This document shows positions 1 to 9,676 of a stretch of 64,000 bases of DNA, piece by piece; within the stretch, counting starts at the first letter, position 1; the number at the start of each line of letters is the position of its first letter. The notes under the pieces were generated by a model that was not told where the DNA came from, did not search any database, and saw only the letters and a program-made list of their open reading frames with translations. The DNA is taken from NCBI GenBank assembly GCA_942491555.1, contig CALOBN010000003.1:186001-250000 (forward strand). Direction: 5' to 3'. The position numbers and the translations under genes were made by a program. This DNA is from Marinihelvus sp942491555 (GTDB lineage: Bacteria > Pseudomonadota > Gammaproteobacteria > Xanthomonadales > SZUA-36).

Positions 1-194
1 AGCTGCCCAGCATATAAGGGGATCTGGGACGTTGTTTGGATTGATTGCTCATTGTCGTGCCTGTTTGGCCGCGTTAGCTCGGGCGTTGGTCCGGAACCTG
101 ACTTGCCGGTTCTGAATTCTGATCCTGAATGCTGGTCTTAAATCGTGCTGCCTGATGGTGGTCTTACATGTCTTACCGAGCCGCCTGGCTCAGC

Positions 195-389
195 TCAAAA
201 ATCAATACAGCGACCCGCTTTTTCCCAGTCGCCATAGCGGGTCGGGTCGGGACCCTTCCGGCCACCAATCTCGCGCTGCTTTTGCACCTCCTGACCGGAA
301 GGTGACTGGTCAGATGGTTCAGACCCATCTGTATCACGAACACCGTCCTCGGGACGCAGGTCGGAGTTTAGTTTGTCTGTGCTGTTCAT
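195..389 (-). CDS. SDHAF4-like (DUF1674) succinate dehydrogenase assembly factor
   Basis: A 64-residue protein whose C-terminal half carries the SDHAF4/DUF1674 signature: it ends GPDPTRYGDWEKAGRCIDF, nearly the same as the end of human SDHAF4. The N-terminal 35 residues are polar and probably disordered. In mitochondria, and by extension in bacteria, this family binds flavinylated SdhA and helps it join SdhB, limiting release of reactive oxygen. The gene diverges from ygfZ, another factor tied to Fe-S and flavoenzyme assembly, which supports a role in succinate dehydrogenase maturation. The family match is seen directly; the role is from the family. No sdh genes are in the window. Confidence 0.85.
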   Translation of the reverse strand: MNSTDKLNSDLRPEDGVRDTDGSEPSDQSPSGQEVQKQREIGGRKGPDPTRYGDWEKAGRCIDF

Positions 390-569
390 AGCTGCTGATG
401 CCTTGAATTAGCGCCACCGAAAGGGTGATGCAAGCGTACTGAACCCGGGGTCGCAAGGCAACCGAATCGCGCCCTGAATTGGCAGTTTACGTCATCCTGA
501 TGGCGACTGGTGACCGGCTGCCACACCGGAATCATTCAATGATAAGGAATGCTGTGTTAGCGTTGCGTC

Positions 570-1418
570 ATGATCAGAATTCAATCACTAGCTGTGCTTT
601 CCTTCACAGGCAAAGATGCGGGTTCTTTCCTGCACAATCAACTCACTGCGGACATCAATGCGCTCACGCCGGGTAATTGCACCTTCGCAGCGCTGTGCCA
701 GCCCAAAGGGCGCGTGATGGCCTTGTTGCTGGTGGTCTGCGTGGATGATGGTTTCCATGTTATCTGTCGCCAGGCGTTGGCCGATCGATTGATCACCTAC
801 CTGCTGCGCTTCCGCTTTCGTGAAAAACTGGAGATGGCAGTGGAGGAAGATCTTGCTGTGGTCGCCCTGGAAAAACAGGACGAAATAACCGGCGCGCTTA
901 TGCCACTGCCCGGTGTCGTTCTTGCCATTATCGCCGGTAACGAAGCCCCGGCACCGGACCCAATCGCGGCAGAACACGTCGAGGCGCAGCACCTGGCTGC
1001 AGGCGTGGTCTGGCTCGATGAGACCACCACCGAACAGTTCCTGCCGCAGATGCTGGGCGAAGACACCATCGGTGCCCTGAATTTCCGCAAAGGCTGCTTT
1101 CCGGGGCAAGAAGTGATCGCGCGCACCCGCTACCTGGGCAAGCTCAAACGTCACCCCTGGACAGGACGCGTGCACGGTGACGGTTTACCCGCAGTGATGA
1201 GCAACGTCGAGCTGGGTAACAGGGAGGAATCGGCCAGTGGCGTCCTGGTTGCCAGAGCGCAGGCAGCTGATGGCGCTCAGCAGGTCTTTATCGTGGCACG
1301 TCGCATGGACAGGTTTGCGGTGTGCGAGTTGCGCACGGAACATTCGACCTTGCAAGCCGACGGTGAATGGCTGCTTCCGCCGTCTGAAGAGAGCAACCAG
1401 AGCAGGAAGTCAGAGTAA
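570..1418 (+). CDS. ygfZ: YgfZ/GcvT-family folate-binding Fe-S protein maturation factor
   Basis: A 282-residue protein with the family hallmark KGCFPGQE at about residues 174-181, a variant of K-G-C-[YF]-x-G-Q-E, whose Cys is needed for YgfZ function in E. coli. The N-terminal part has the GcvT-like fold (AVLSFTGKDAGSFLHNQLT). YgfZ uses tetrahydrofolate to help assemble or repair certain Fe-S enzymes in the cytosol. The ATG has no strong Shine-Dalgarno sequence, but the translation begins at the usual family position. It faces away from the SDHAF4-like gene and converges on the methyltransferase gene downstream. Confidence 0.92.
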   Translation: MIRIQSLAVLSFTGKDAGSFLHNQLTADINALTPGNCTFAALCQPKGRVMALLLVVCVDDGFHVICRQALADRLITYLLRFRFREKLEMAVEEDLAVVALEKQDEITGALMPLPGVVLAIIAGNEAPAPDPIAAEHVEAQHLAAGVVWLDETTTEQFLPQMLGEDTIGALNFRKGCFPGQEVIARTRYLGKLKRHPWTGRVHGDGLPAVMSNVELGNREESASGVLVARAQAADGAQQVFIVARRMDRFAVCELRTEHSTLQADGEWLLPPSEESNQSRKSE

Positions 1419-1443
1419 CCAGGCGCGAACGCCGCCAGCGAGT

Positions 1444-2268
1444 CTATTTCTCAGCGACCAGGTAACAGACCCACCCCGGATCAGCATCACCCACCTCACA
1501 GGGCATATAAATACCATTGCCCTCGCCGCTTTCCTCGTCGGTACCTTCCCAGTAAACCGTGGCTTTCCTGAAACCCGCCTCAAGCAGCAGCTCGCGCAGC
1601 TCTGGCAGCGTCCACAGGCGCCAGTGGTACCGAAACGCATCCTCCATACGACTGCCATCGGCAAAGTCGAAATGGATGCGGCACTCCATCAGTGAGTCGA
1701 TCGGGTTGAATGAGGCCTGCTCCCATACGTAAGTAAAGCCATCACACTCGCGCTGTTCTTCCAGAACCATCGGCGCTTCATAGCCGCCGTAGGCGTCCAG
1801 GAAGAACACGCCGTCATCGACCAGGTTGGCATACACCGACTTGAAATAAGCACCCAGCTGGGCGCGCTCCATCAGCAGGTAGTAGCTGAAGTTCATGGCC
1901 AGCACCGCGTCGGGTGCGCGCGCAGTGCGGCTGCTCACATCCGCCTGGATCAGTGAAATTCGTTCGCGCTCGCGCTCAGTCAGACGGGACAGGTTGTGCG
2001 CCCTGCCCCATTCCAATACGTCGGCATCGAGGTCAACACCAATGGCGTAATGCCGATCACCACGCCGCACCCACTCACAGGCGGTGTTGGCAGTTCCGCA
2101 GAAATCTTCCCGCAGCAGTTCCAGCGGACGCTGACGCAACTGGCCCCAGGTTTCCTCGATGAAATCAACTTCGGTCACCACGTCCTGCACGGCCAGCTGG
2201 TAACAGATATGCCTGTCAGCGCGTTCCGCTTCGGTCTGGGGAACGCTGGGCTTTTTGAACGGCCGCAT
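1444..2268 (-). CDS. class I SAM-dependent methyltransferase, substrate unknown
   Basis: A 274-residue cytosolic protein with a class I methyltransferase core: a glycine-containing motif I (REDFCGTANTACEWVRRG) near residue 55, an acidic motif II (GVDLDADVLEWGR), and a later strand ALLQ/VLAMNFSYYLLMER. The DFCGT form of motif I replaces the more common GxGxG. The gene begins two bases after the ispG stop codon and is probably co-transcribed with ispG and pgsA. Nothing in the sequence indicates whether the acceptor is a small molecule, protein or RNA. The methyltransferase fold is secure; the substrate is unknown. Confidence 0.8.
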   Translation of the reverse strand: MRPFKKPSVPQTEAERADRHICYQLAVQDVVTEVDFIEETWGQLRQRPLELLREDFCGTANTACEWVRRGDRHYAIGVDLDADVLEWGRAHNLSRLTERERERISLIQADVSSRTARAPDAVLAMNFSYYLLMERAQLGAYFKSVYANLVDDGVFFLDAYGGYEAPMVLEEQRECDGFTYVWEQASFNPIDSLMECRIHFDFADGSRMEDAFRYHWRLWTLPELRELLLEAGFRKATVYWEGTDEESGEGNGIYMPCEVGDADPGWVCYLVAEK

Positions 2269-2270
2269 GC

Positions 2271-3493
<1,223 letters not shown>

Positions 3494-3497
<4 letters not shown>

Positions 3498-4105
3498 GAA
3501 TCTTCACCTTCTTTCCCTGTCTTTGGTTTGGCCGCATCGGCCAGTCCTTCCTGACGTACCATGATCGGCCAGGCTGACGCCAGGTATACCCACATCGACC
3601 ACAGGGTCAGACCCGCAGCAAGGTACAACAAAATCTCGCCGATGAAATAAACCGGAATTCCCCAGAGCGAATCCTGATACAGCAACATACTAATGGCAAC
3701 CATCTGGAATATGGTTTTGACCTTGCCAACATTGGAAACCTTCACCCTGCCCCGCTCACCCATTTCCGCCATCCATTCACGCAAGGCGGAGATCACAATT
3801 TCGCGACCAATGATAACGGCAGCGGCCAGGGCAAAGAGCGGCGTGGGATTGCGCTCAACCAGCAGCACCAGGGCAACGGCAACCATCAACTTATCCGCAA
3901 CCGGGTCGAGGAAAGCCCCAAAATCACTTAACTGGTCCCAGCGTCGCGCCAGAAATCCATCAGCCCAGTCGGTCACCGCGGCAGTGACAAACACCACCAC
4001 TGCAAGCTCATTAGACCAGGAGGTTGGCAGGTAAAAGCACACCACCAGGACCGGGATTAAGGCGATCCGCAGGAAGGTGAGAAGAATCGGGGCATTGAGG
4101 TTCAT
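3494..4105 (-). CDS. pgsA: CDP-diacylglycerol--glycerol-3-phosphate 3-phosphatidyltransferase
   Basis: A 203-residue inner-membrane enzyme of the CDP-alcohol phosphatidyltransferase family. It makes phosphatidylglycerophosphate, the first committed step to phosphatidylglycerol and cardiolipin. The signature D-G-x2-A-R-x8-G-x3-D-x3-D is visible as DGFLARR...FGAFLDPVADK near residues 48-71. Several hydrophobic segments follow. It lies just downstream of uvrC, as in many gammaproteobacteria, but a roughly 240-base gap carrying a palindromic repeat separates them. The 4-base overlap with ispG implies translational coupling. Confidence 0.95.
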
Positions 4106-4212
4106 GAAAGGTACTCTGGATCAATCGGGGCATTATCTCAAACACCCACCAAGTTGTGCCACTGCTACAGAAGATAAAATCGTCTGAAAATGAAACGCCT
4201 GGTACCTGAACC

Positions 4213-4288
4213 GGTTGTGGTGGGGTGTCCGGTTGTGACCGGCCGAAAGTCAGGCCCGGCACCTGTCGCACCAGCGCCCAGCCCGGTC
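4213..4288. repeat. REP-like palindromic doublet, copy B
   Basis: Between uvrC and pgsA lie two fused repeat units. Unit 1 (4213-4244) matches 30 of 32 positions with the unit at 31690-31721. Unit 2 (4241-4288), read on the minus strand, matches the units at 31577-31624 and 44867-44906; shared core words are GGTGCCGGGCCTG and CTTTCGGCC. The units share the GGCC at their junction and point in opposite directions, an arrangement typical of REP doublets or REPINs. Function is unknown; such elements often influence mRNA stability or termination. The matches are seen directly; calling it REP-like is inference. Confidence 0.7.
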
Positions 4289-4342
4289 AACAAAATCTCG
4301 ACTTTCATGCGGTAACTCTCGAACGTGAAGAATCGTCAGGAT

Positions 4343-6172
4343 CTAGTGCAAGGCATCAAAAATCTTTTGCGCCAGGCCGTGACTGACGCCCGGGACGCTG
4401 GAGAGCTCTTCGACGCCTGCCTGGCGGACGCCCTGGATACCCCCGAAATGACTGAGCAGGGCCTTGCGGCGCCCTGCCCCCACGCCGGGAATACCTTCCA
4501 GGGGTGAGGCTGTTGCGGCTTTTTGCCGCCGGCCGCGATGACCGGTGATGGCAAAACGATGAGCTTCATCACGGATCTGCTGCACCAGGTGTGAGGCTGG
4601 CGACTCGGGACCGGGAATCAGGCTGCGTGGCGGATCAGCAAATACCCATTCCTCGTGACCGGCCCGCCGCGACGGGCCCTTGGCGACACCCATGAGCGGC
4701 AAGTCCGCCAGGCCGAGGTCGCCGAGCACTTCGCGCGCCTGGGTGAGCTGTCCTTTACCACCATCCACGATGACGAGACCCGGCATGGCCGCACCCTCTT
4801 CGCTCATGCGCTGATAGCGCCGCGTCAGAACCTGGCGCATTGCCGCATAGTCATCACCAGGCGTAATACCCTTGAGGTTAAAGCGCCGGTAATGGGATTT
4901 GACTGCGCCCTGCTGGTCAAACACCACGCAGGAACCAACCGTCTGGTTGCCGCTGGTATGGGAGATATCAAAACACTCCAGCGTCGCCGGTGCTTCCTCC
5001 AGTTTGAGCATTTTGCGCAGCTCTTCGAACTGGGCGGAAATTCGCGCATCCGAGGCCAGGTTCATTTGCAGCGAATGCACGGCGTTGCGACGCGTCAGTT
5101 CCAGCCACTGGCGGCGCTCACCGCGCGGATTGGGTTGAATCTGCACCTTGCGGCCGGCCCGTTCGCTGAAAACCTCGGCAAACAGCTCTCGCTGAGGCAA
5201 ATCATCAGACAGGAGCAGATCAGAGGGCGGCATACGCTCGCGATAAAACTGGCCGAGGAAGGCCTGCATCACCTCGCCATCTTCATAGCCTGCGGTCTGG
5301 GCCGGAAAGTAGCTGCGCTGGCCCAGGTTGCGGCCGCCACGAAACGTCATTACCTGGACACACGTTGTGCCCTGATCGCGTGCCAGCGCGATCACATCGA
5401 TATCGCCCGTGCCATGAGATACGAATTGCTGGGCCTGCATTTTCTTCAGCGTGTTGATCTGATCACGAAAAGTGGCCGCGTCCTCAAAACGCAGCTCTGC
5501 GGAGGCCTCCTCCATGCGCTCAATAAGCCGGGTAATCACTTTCTGACTCTCACCGCCGAGAAACAGCAGCGCATCGTCAACCTGTTGGGCATAGTCCTCC
5601 TCATCAACCAGGTCAACGCAGGGCGCGGTGCAACGTTTGATCTGGTACTGGAGGCACGGCCGGGAACGATGCGCAAAGATGCTGTCTTCGCAGTTGCGCA
5701 CTCGAAAGGTCTTCTGGATCAGGTTAATGCTCTCGCGTACGGAACTTGCCGAAGGGTATGGCCCGAGATAGGTTTTGCCTTTTTCCCGCCGGCCCCGGTG
5801 AAAAGCGATGCGCGGAAATTCCTGGTTGGTGGTCATGACGATCCAGGGATAACTCTTGTCATCGCGCAGCAGGACGTTATAGCGCGGGCGATGCGCCTTG
5901 ATCCATTCGTTCTCCAGCAACAGGGCCTCGCCCTCATTGCGGGTCAGGGCGGTTTCGATATTGCGAATCCGCGCGACCATGCGCATGGTGCGTGTGCCCT
6001 TGGGGCGTGCATCAAAATAGCTTGCTACACGTTTACGAAGGTTTGCCGCTTTGCCGACATACAGCACCGTACCCGCCTCGTCACGATAGAGGTAAACACC
6101 CGGACCGGTGGGTAGCTTTCGGGCCTCCTTTTTACCATCAAAAGGCGGTTGGGCAGGCGCCTGCTTGCTCAT
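4343..6172 (-). CDS. uvrC: excinuclease ABC subunit C
   Basis: A 609-residue UvrC, the dual-incision nuclease of nucleotide excision repair. Domains in order: GIY-YIG endonuclease at the N-terminus (GPGVYLYRDEAGTVLYVGKA), Cys-rich linker, UvrB-interacting UVR segment (RMEEASAELRFEDAATFRDQ) near residue 215, RNase H-like second nuclease (LECFDISHTSG, VIVDGGKGQLTQA), and C-terminal helix-hairpin-helix pair (IPGVGAGRRKALL, VPGVSHGLAQKI). Length is normal. It overlaps the upstream phosphatase gene by 4 bases. The usual gammaproteobacterial upstream partner, uvrY/gacA, is absent here; a homologue lies at 23274-23918. Confidence 0.97.
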   Translation of the reverse strand: MSKQAPAQPPFDGKKEARKLPTGPGVYLYRDEAGTVLYVGKAANLRKRVASYFDARPKGTRTMRMVARIRNIETALTRNEGEALLLENEWIKAHRPRYNVLLRDDKSYPWIVMTTNQEFPRIAFHRGRREKGKTYLGPYPSASSVRESINLIQKTFRVRNCEDSIFAHRSRPCLQYQIKRCTAPCVDLVDEEDYAQQVDDALLFLGGESQKVITRLIERMEEASAELRFEDAATFRDQINTLKKMQAQQFVSHGTGDIDVIALARDQGTTCVQVMTFRGGRNLGQRSYFPAQTAGYEDGEVMQAFLGQFYRERMPPSDLLLSDDLPQRELFAEVFSERAGRKVQIQPNPRGERRQWLELTRRNAVHSLQMNLASDARISAQFEELRKMLKLEEAPATLECFDISHTSGNQTVGSCVVFDQQGAVKSHYRRFNLKGITPGDDYAAMRQVLTRRYQRMSEEGAAMPGLVIVDGGKGQLTQAREVLGDLGLADLPLMGVAKGPSRRAGHEEWVFADPPRSLIPGPESPASHLVQQIRDEAHRFAITGHRGRRQKAATASPLEGIPGVGAGRRKALLSHFGGIQGVRQAGVEELSSVPGVSHGLAQKIFDALH

Positions 6173-6657
6173 TGTTCGCTATTGAAAACCTGGTCGAGCA
6201 AGCCGGCCGTAGCGTCATCCAGCAGGTCGCACATATGCTCAAAGCCATCCTGGCCGCCATAGTAAGGATCGGGCACCTCGCGGACGGACTCAAAACCGGT
6301 GGCAAAATCCATCATCAGGGCCAGCCGGGCCCCGTCACCCGGGTCCAGCTCCCGCAGCAACTGCAGGTTGTGATCGTCCATGGCGATGATCCAGTCAAAT
6401 TGATGAAAGTCATCCGCCGACACATGCCGTGCCCGCAGTGTCCTCAGATCAATGCCCCGGCGCAGCGCTGTCTCAGTCGCTCGCGGATCAGGCGGATCAC
6501 CCACGTGATATCCGTGTGTACCTGCTGAATCAACCTTTACCCGGTCGCTCGCATCTGCCCCGGCAAGGTGATGACGAAAATAGCCCTCGGCCGTGGGCGA
6601 GCGACATATATTGCCCATGCAGACGAATAATACGGATGGTGAGTTGCTGGAGTTCAT
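6169..6657 (-). CDS. low-molecular-weight protein-tyrosine phosphatase
   Basis: A 162-residue phosphatase with the C-x5-R-S active-site loop CMGNICRS (Cys13 to Arg19) and the distal acid loop VPDPYYGG. Bacterial members (Wzb, Etp, PtpA) dephosphorylate tyrosine kinases of capsule export or act in stress signalling. No kinase or capsule gene is in the window, so the partner is unknown. It overlaps uvrC by 4 bases and is likely the first gene of a phosphatase-uvrC unit. In Pseudomonas the ptpA homologue sits beside kdsB instead; here it is about 3 kb from kdsB, beyond the small exported-protein cluster. Confidence 0.9.
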   Translation of the reverse strand: MNSSNSPSVLFVCMGNICRSPTAEGYFRHHLAGADASDRVKVDSAGTHGYHVGDPPDPRATETALRRGIDLRTLRARHVSADDFHQFDWIIAMDDHNLQLLRELDPGDGARLALMMDFATGFESVREVPDPYYGGQDGFEHMCDLLDDATAGLLDQVFNSEQ

Positions 6658-6797
6658 GGAATTTGCGGCGCTACTGTTTGGATATTTCCAGCCAGTTTAT
6701 CGCTATGTGTTCGCCAAGATAAGCGGCCGCATCTGAATCATCAGCGGGGCTTGGCTTTGCGTCAGGCCCTGATTACAAACCCGGCCTCATTGCTGAA

Positions 6798-7493
6798 TCA
6801 GTTCGTGGCTACCTGCGCAGAACCAAGGTGATCGGCGAGTTCCTCAGCCCAGCCCTGCAGGATGCGATCAGCGGCCTGCATATTCGTCCCCCTGGTGGCT
6901 TGTTCTGCGAATGGCTCACGGTCTTCTTTCCGGTCAATTATGCGCGCCAGTAACTTGTTCGTTGAGGAGTCATACAACTCCATATACAGCGCCATGGAAC
7001 CCGCAGACGTGACCACTGAGGTCTCCCAGCCCATATTCACTTCGGGCGCGGTGGGGTCCAGATCAAGAATAGCCGGGCGCACAATAAGTACGTTTTTACC
7101 AGCCTCGGTTACAAGCTTGTGGCCTTTCCCGGTTAGAACCCTGGTGAACACCTTGGTGAATTCATTGGCCATCCCGGTCTTGATCGTTTGCATGTCTTTG
7201 TCCGTGATCCGCCCTGACAGACCGATTTCATTCAGGTTGTAATCTTTCTCCCAGTTATCCGTAAACTGCACATACGCAGCGACCAGCCAGACCTCATCAT
7301 ATTGCTCCAGGCTTGCGCCTGGCAGTGCATAAACCGCGCTGGCCTTGGTATTCTCCTGCAAATGCAGGCCGTCCTTTAGAACCTTCGGCAGCGTGTTGTC
7401 CTTCTTGTCCTTGGCCAAAACCGGTGCGTTAAGGGCAAGTGCTAACACCAGCATCAGTGAAAGGGTTTTGTTGGATTGTTTTGATAGGTACAT
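6798..7493 (-). CDS. exported DUF3313-like protein of unknown function
   Basis: About 231 residues from the internal ATG at 7493, chosen because CAGGAG lies about 10 bases upstream and the protein then starts with a normal signal peptide (MYLSKQSNKTLSLMLVLALA...APVLA). The open frame extends to 7565. The mature part (YDEVWLVAAYVQFTDNW, ILDLDPTAPE, MALYMELYDSSTNKLLARIIDR) resembles DUF3313 proteins, many of which are lipoproteins of unknown role; here I see no lipobox Cys. It diverges from two other exported-protein genes at 7604 and 8035. The family assignment is tentative. Confidence 0.7.
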   Translation of the reverse strand: MYLSKQSNKTLSLMLVLALALNAPVLAKDKKDNTLPKVLKDGLHLQENTKASAVYALPGASLEQYDEVWLVAAYVQFTDNWEKDYNLNEIGLSGRITDKDMQTIKTGMANEFTKVFTRVLTGKGHKLVTEAGKNVLIVRPAILDLDPTAPEVNMGWETSVVTSAGSMALYMELYDSSTNKLLARIIDRKEDREPFAEQATRGTNMQAADRILQGWAEELADHLGSAQVATN

Positions 7494-7603
7494 AATGGGA
7501 TCAGGCTCCTGCCAGGCCAGGCTTACAAAAATACAGTTGATGATAAATGCAACCAAAGCATACAACGATTAGCGTGATAAATAATCTAAAAAAGGAACAC
7601 CGA

Positions 7604-8023
7604 ATGAACCTCAAGATTTTAGCAATTCTGGGTTTTGCCGTGACCAGCATCGCCCCGGCGATTGCAGACGATGTGCGGGATACCAGGCTCCTTCTTTGTG
7701 CCAGTGTCGAGGCCCATGTCTGCCTGGAAGCCAGTGAATGCAGACGGTTTCACACCGAGTCCCTGGAAATTCCACGATTTATCAAGGTCGATACACAGAC
7801 CGGTACACTGAGCACCACCGAAGCGAGCGGAGACAATCGCCAAAGCACGGCAGAACATGTCACGCGCACCGGTGGTCGCGTTATTTTGCAGGGCTTTGAA
7901 AATGGCCGGGCCTATTCATTTGATATTGAGGAGATAACCGGACTGGCTACATTTTCAGCCTCAGAAGTGGGCAGAAGCATCACGGTATTCGGCGCCTGTA
8001 CGCCGGCAGACACTGACCAATAG
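7604..8023 (+). CDS. exported hypothetical protein
   Basis: A 139-residue protein I do not recognise. ATG at 7604 is preceded by AAAGGAAC and opens a clear signal peptide (MNLKILAILGFAVTSIAPAIADD). The mature part has four or five cysteines (LLLCASVEAHVCLEASECRR and FGACTP), suggesting periplasmic disulfides, and a beta-rich middle. It sits 11 bases upstream of the glycine-zipper gene at 8035, so the two probably form an operon, divergent from the DUF3313-like gene. Confidence 0.75.
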   Translation: MNLKILAILGFAVTSIAPAIADDVRDTRLLLCASVEAHVCLEASECRRFHTESLEIPRFIKVDTQTGTLSTTEASGDNRQSTAEHVTRTGGRVILQGFENGRAYSFDIEEITGLATFSASEVGRSITVFGACTPADTDQ

Positions 8024-8034
8024 AGATTAACATC

Positions 8035-8574
8035 ATGAAACCAGTGAACATTATTTTCATTGCCGCAGCCCTGGCTGCGTCATCCGCCCAGGCTCAGCAA
8101 CAGTCGCTGGCAGCAAGCCTGGACATACAGGTGTTTCCAGCCAAGGGGCAAAGTGCCAATAAGCAATCCGAGGATGAAGCCAGCTGTTATCAGTGGGCGG
8201 TCACCAACACGGGCGTTGATCCTTCTGATGTAGAAAAACAGCAACAAGCGACGCAGGATCAGGCACAGGCTGATCAAGCGGCGGTCGCGCAATCCGGTGC
8301 CGGTGCTGGTGTGGGCGGTGCGGTCCGCGGCGGGGCCGCCGGCGCCCTGGTCGGTGCCATTGCCGGTGGTGACGCTGGCAAGGCGGCGGTATGGGGGGCA
8401 TCGGCCGGCATCGTGACCAGCCGTCACCGCGCTCGTAAGGGAAAGGCTGACGCCAGTGAAAACATCTCGGCAAGCGCTGCGCAGTCAGCGCAAGTAAGCC
8501 AGGAACAGATCACCAACTTTAAAAATGCGTTCAGTGCCTGCCTGCAGGGCAAAAACTACATTGCAAAATTCTGA
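8035..8574 (+). CDS. exported glycine-zipper protein
   Basis: A 179-residue protein with a signal peptide (MKPVNIIFIAAALAASSAQAQ) and a central glycine-zipper segment around residues 94-124 (GAGAGVGGAVRGGAAGALVG, then AIAGGDAGKAAVWGASAGIV). Such GxxxG repeats pack membrane helices and occur in outer-membrane-associated proteins of the YmgG/YMGG and Rickettsia 17-kDa type. The flanks are Gln/Ala-rich, with single Cys residues near residue 51 and near the C-terminus (FSACLQGKNY). Likely co-transcribed with the gene ending at 8023. Function unknown. Confidence 0.8.
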   Translation: MKPVNIIFIAAALAASSAQAQQQSLAASLDIQVFPAKGQSANKQSEDEASCYQWAVTNTGVDPSDVEKQQQATQDQAQADQAAVAQSGAGAGVGGAVRGGAAGALVGAIAGGDAGKAAVWGASAGIVTSRHRARKGKADASENISASAAQSAQVSQEQITNFKNAFSACLQGKNYIAKF

Positions 8575-8586
8575 CCAGGGATCGGT

Positions 8587-9201
8587 TTACCAGGCGGCCT
8601 GTATACGTTGCAGGTCGCCGGCGATTGCCTCAGGGTTGAAGGGTGAGGTAAAGATCGCGTGGATATGACCCTCCGGGTCAATCAGGGTCAGAGTCGACGA
8701 ATGCGCCACCAGGTAGTCGTCTGTTTCAGGCGTCTCCGGAATTTTGTAGACCGCGCCGGCCGCCTGGGTAATGATATCAAGTTGCTCAAATGCGCCGGTC
8801 AGACCCCTGAATTCCGGGTCAAAATAGGTGACATACTCCCTGATCCGTTCAGGCGTATCGCGGTCCGGATCAACCGAGACCAGGTAGTAAAGATCTTCAA
8901 TGTCACCCTCACCGGCCAGCGCCTGTTTCACCTGCGCCATGACGACCAGCGAGCTGGGACAGATGTCCGGACAATAGGTGAAGCCGAAATACAGCAAAGA
9001 CCACTGCCCTTTGAAGTCTTCCCGGGTGAAGCGGGCGCCTTGCTCATCCACTAACTCAAAAACCGGCAGGGGCCTGGGCTTATCCAGCACATAGCCCTGA
9101 CTTTGAGGCTCAACAGGTGCTGGTGCGGTAAACGCCAGAAAGATTCCGGTGCCGAAAGCAATCAAGCCTACCAGGGCCATCACCAGGTGTTGCAGCTTCA
9201 C
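8587..9201 (-). CDS. SCO1/SenC-family copper chaperone for cytochrome c oxidase
   Basis: A 204-residue membrane-anchored thioredoxin-fold protein. One N-terminal helix (LVMALVGLIAFGTGIFLAF) anchors it with the domain in the periplasm. Copper ligands are C77-x3-C81 (YCPDICP) and the distant His167 (LVAHSSTLTL). SCO proteins deliver copper to, or reduce, the CuA site of cytochrome c oxidase. The start codon overlaps the end of the PCuAC gene by 4 bases, so the two copper chaperones are translationally coupled at the end of the lipid A operon. Confidence 0.93.
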   Translation of the reverse strand: MKLQHLVMALVGLIAFGTGIFLAFTAPAPVEPQSQGYVLDKPRPLPVFELVDEQGARFTREDFKGQWSLLYFGFTYCPDICPSSLVVMAQVKQALAGEGDIEDLYYLVSVDPDRDTPERIREYVTYFDPEFRGLTGAFEQLDIITQAAGAVYKIPETPETDDYLVAHSSTLTLIDPEGHIHAIFTSPFNPEAIAGDLQRIQAAW

Positions 9202-9617
9202 TGAACGCGCCCGTCCCGTACCGGTACGCGAAGTTTCAAGGGCTCGCTCAAATGAAAAAACAGTTCAATTTCGACAATTTCGCCCGGCTGCATAGGGTGA
9301 TTTATATTCATTAACATCAGATGGTTGCCGCCAGGTTCTAAGAATATGGTTACGCCTGAGGGAAGCGCGAATGACGCCACTTGTTCCATGCGCATCATGC
9401 CTTGCTCATGTCGATGCGTATGCAGCTGAGCTTCCGTCGCGACATTGGTGCTTGCATCAAGTAAATCATCATCGGCACCGTTGTTATGCAAGGTCAGATA
9501 CACCGCGGCGGTTTGCGCGCCTGGTGGAGTTGCCCGGACCCACGCGTCGCTGACGCTTATTTCGGCATGGGCAACGCTAACCGTCGCCATGATAAGAAGC
9601 AGTAACAAGAAACGCAT
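9198..9617 (-). CDS. PCu(A)C-type periplasmic copper chaperone
   Basis: About 139 residues from the ATG at 9617, which yields a proper signal peptide (MRFLLLLLIMATVSVAHAEI). An upstream TTG at 9680 overlaps the kdsB stop codon and would allow a longer form, but it would bury the signal peptide. The copper-binding H-x-M pattern is present: a His/Met cluster HTHRHEQGMMRM at residues 66-77 and NHLMLM at residues 98-103 (His99, Met101). PCu(A)C passes Cu(I) to the CuA centre, often together with SCO, whose gene follows directly. No Shine-Dalgarno is obvious for the ATG, which fits coupling to kdsB. Confidence 0.9.
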   Translation of the reverse strand: MRFLLLLLIMATVSVAHAEISVSDAWVRATPPGAQTAAVYLTLHNNGADDDLLDASTNVATEAQLHTHRHEQGMMRMEQVASFALPSGVTIFLEPGGNHLMLMNINHPMQPGEIVEIELFFHLSEPLKLRVPVRDGRVQ

Positions 9618-9676
9618 GGAGGGAGACTCAATGGCTAATAGTGATGGGCTAGAGATAGGTCTGAGACAGTCTATTT

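Noticed and set aside
4655..6115. 486-codon open frame on the plus strand
   Set aside because: It lies wholly antisense to uvrC, whose protein is fully conserved; no ribosome-binding site and no recognisable protein. A by-product of high GC.
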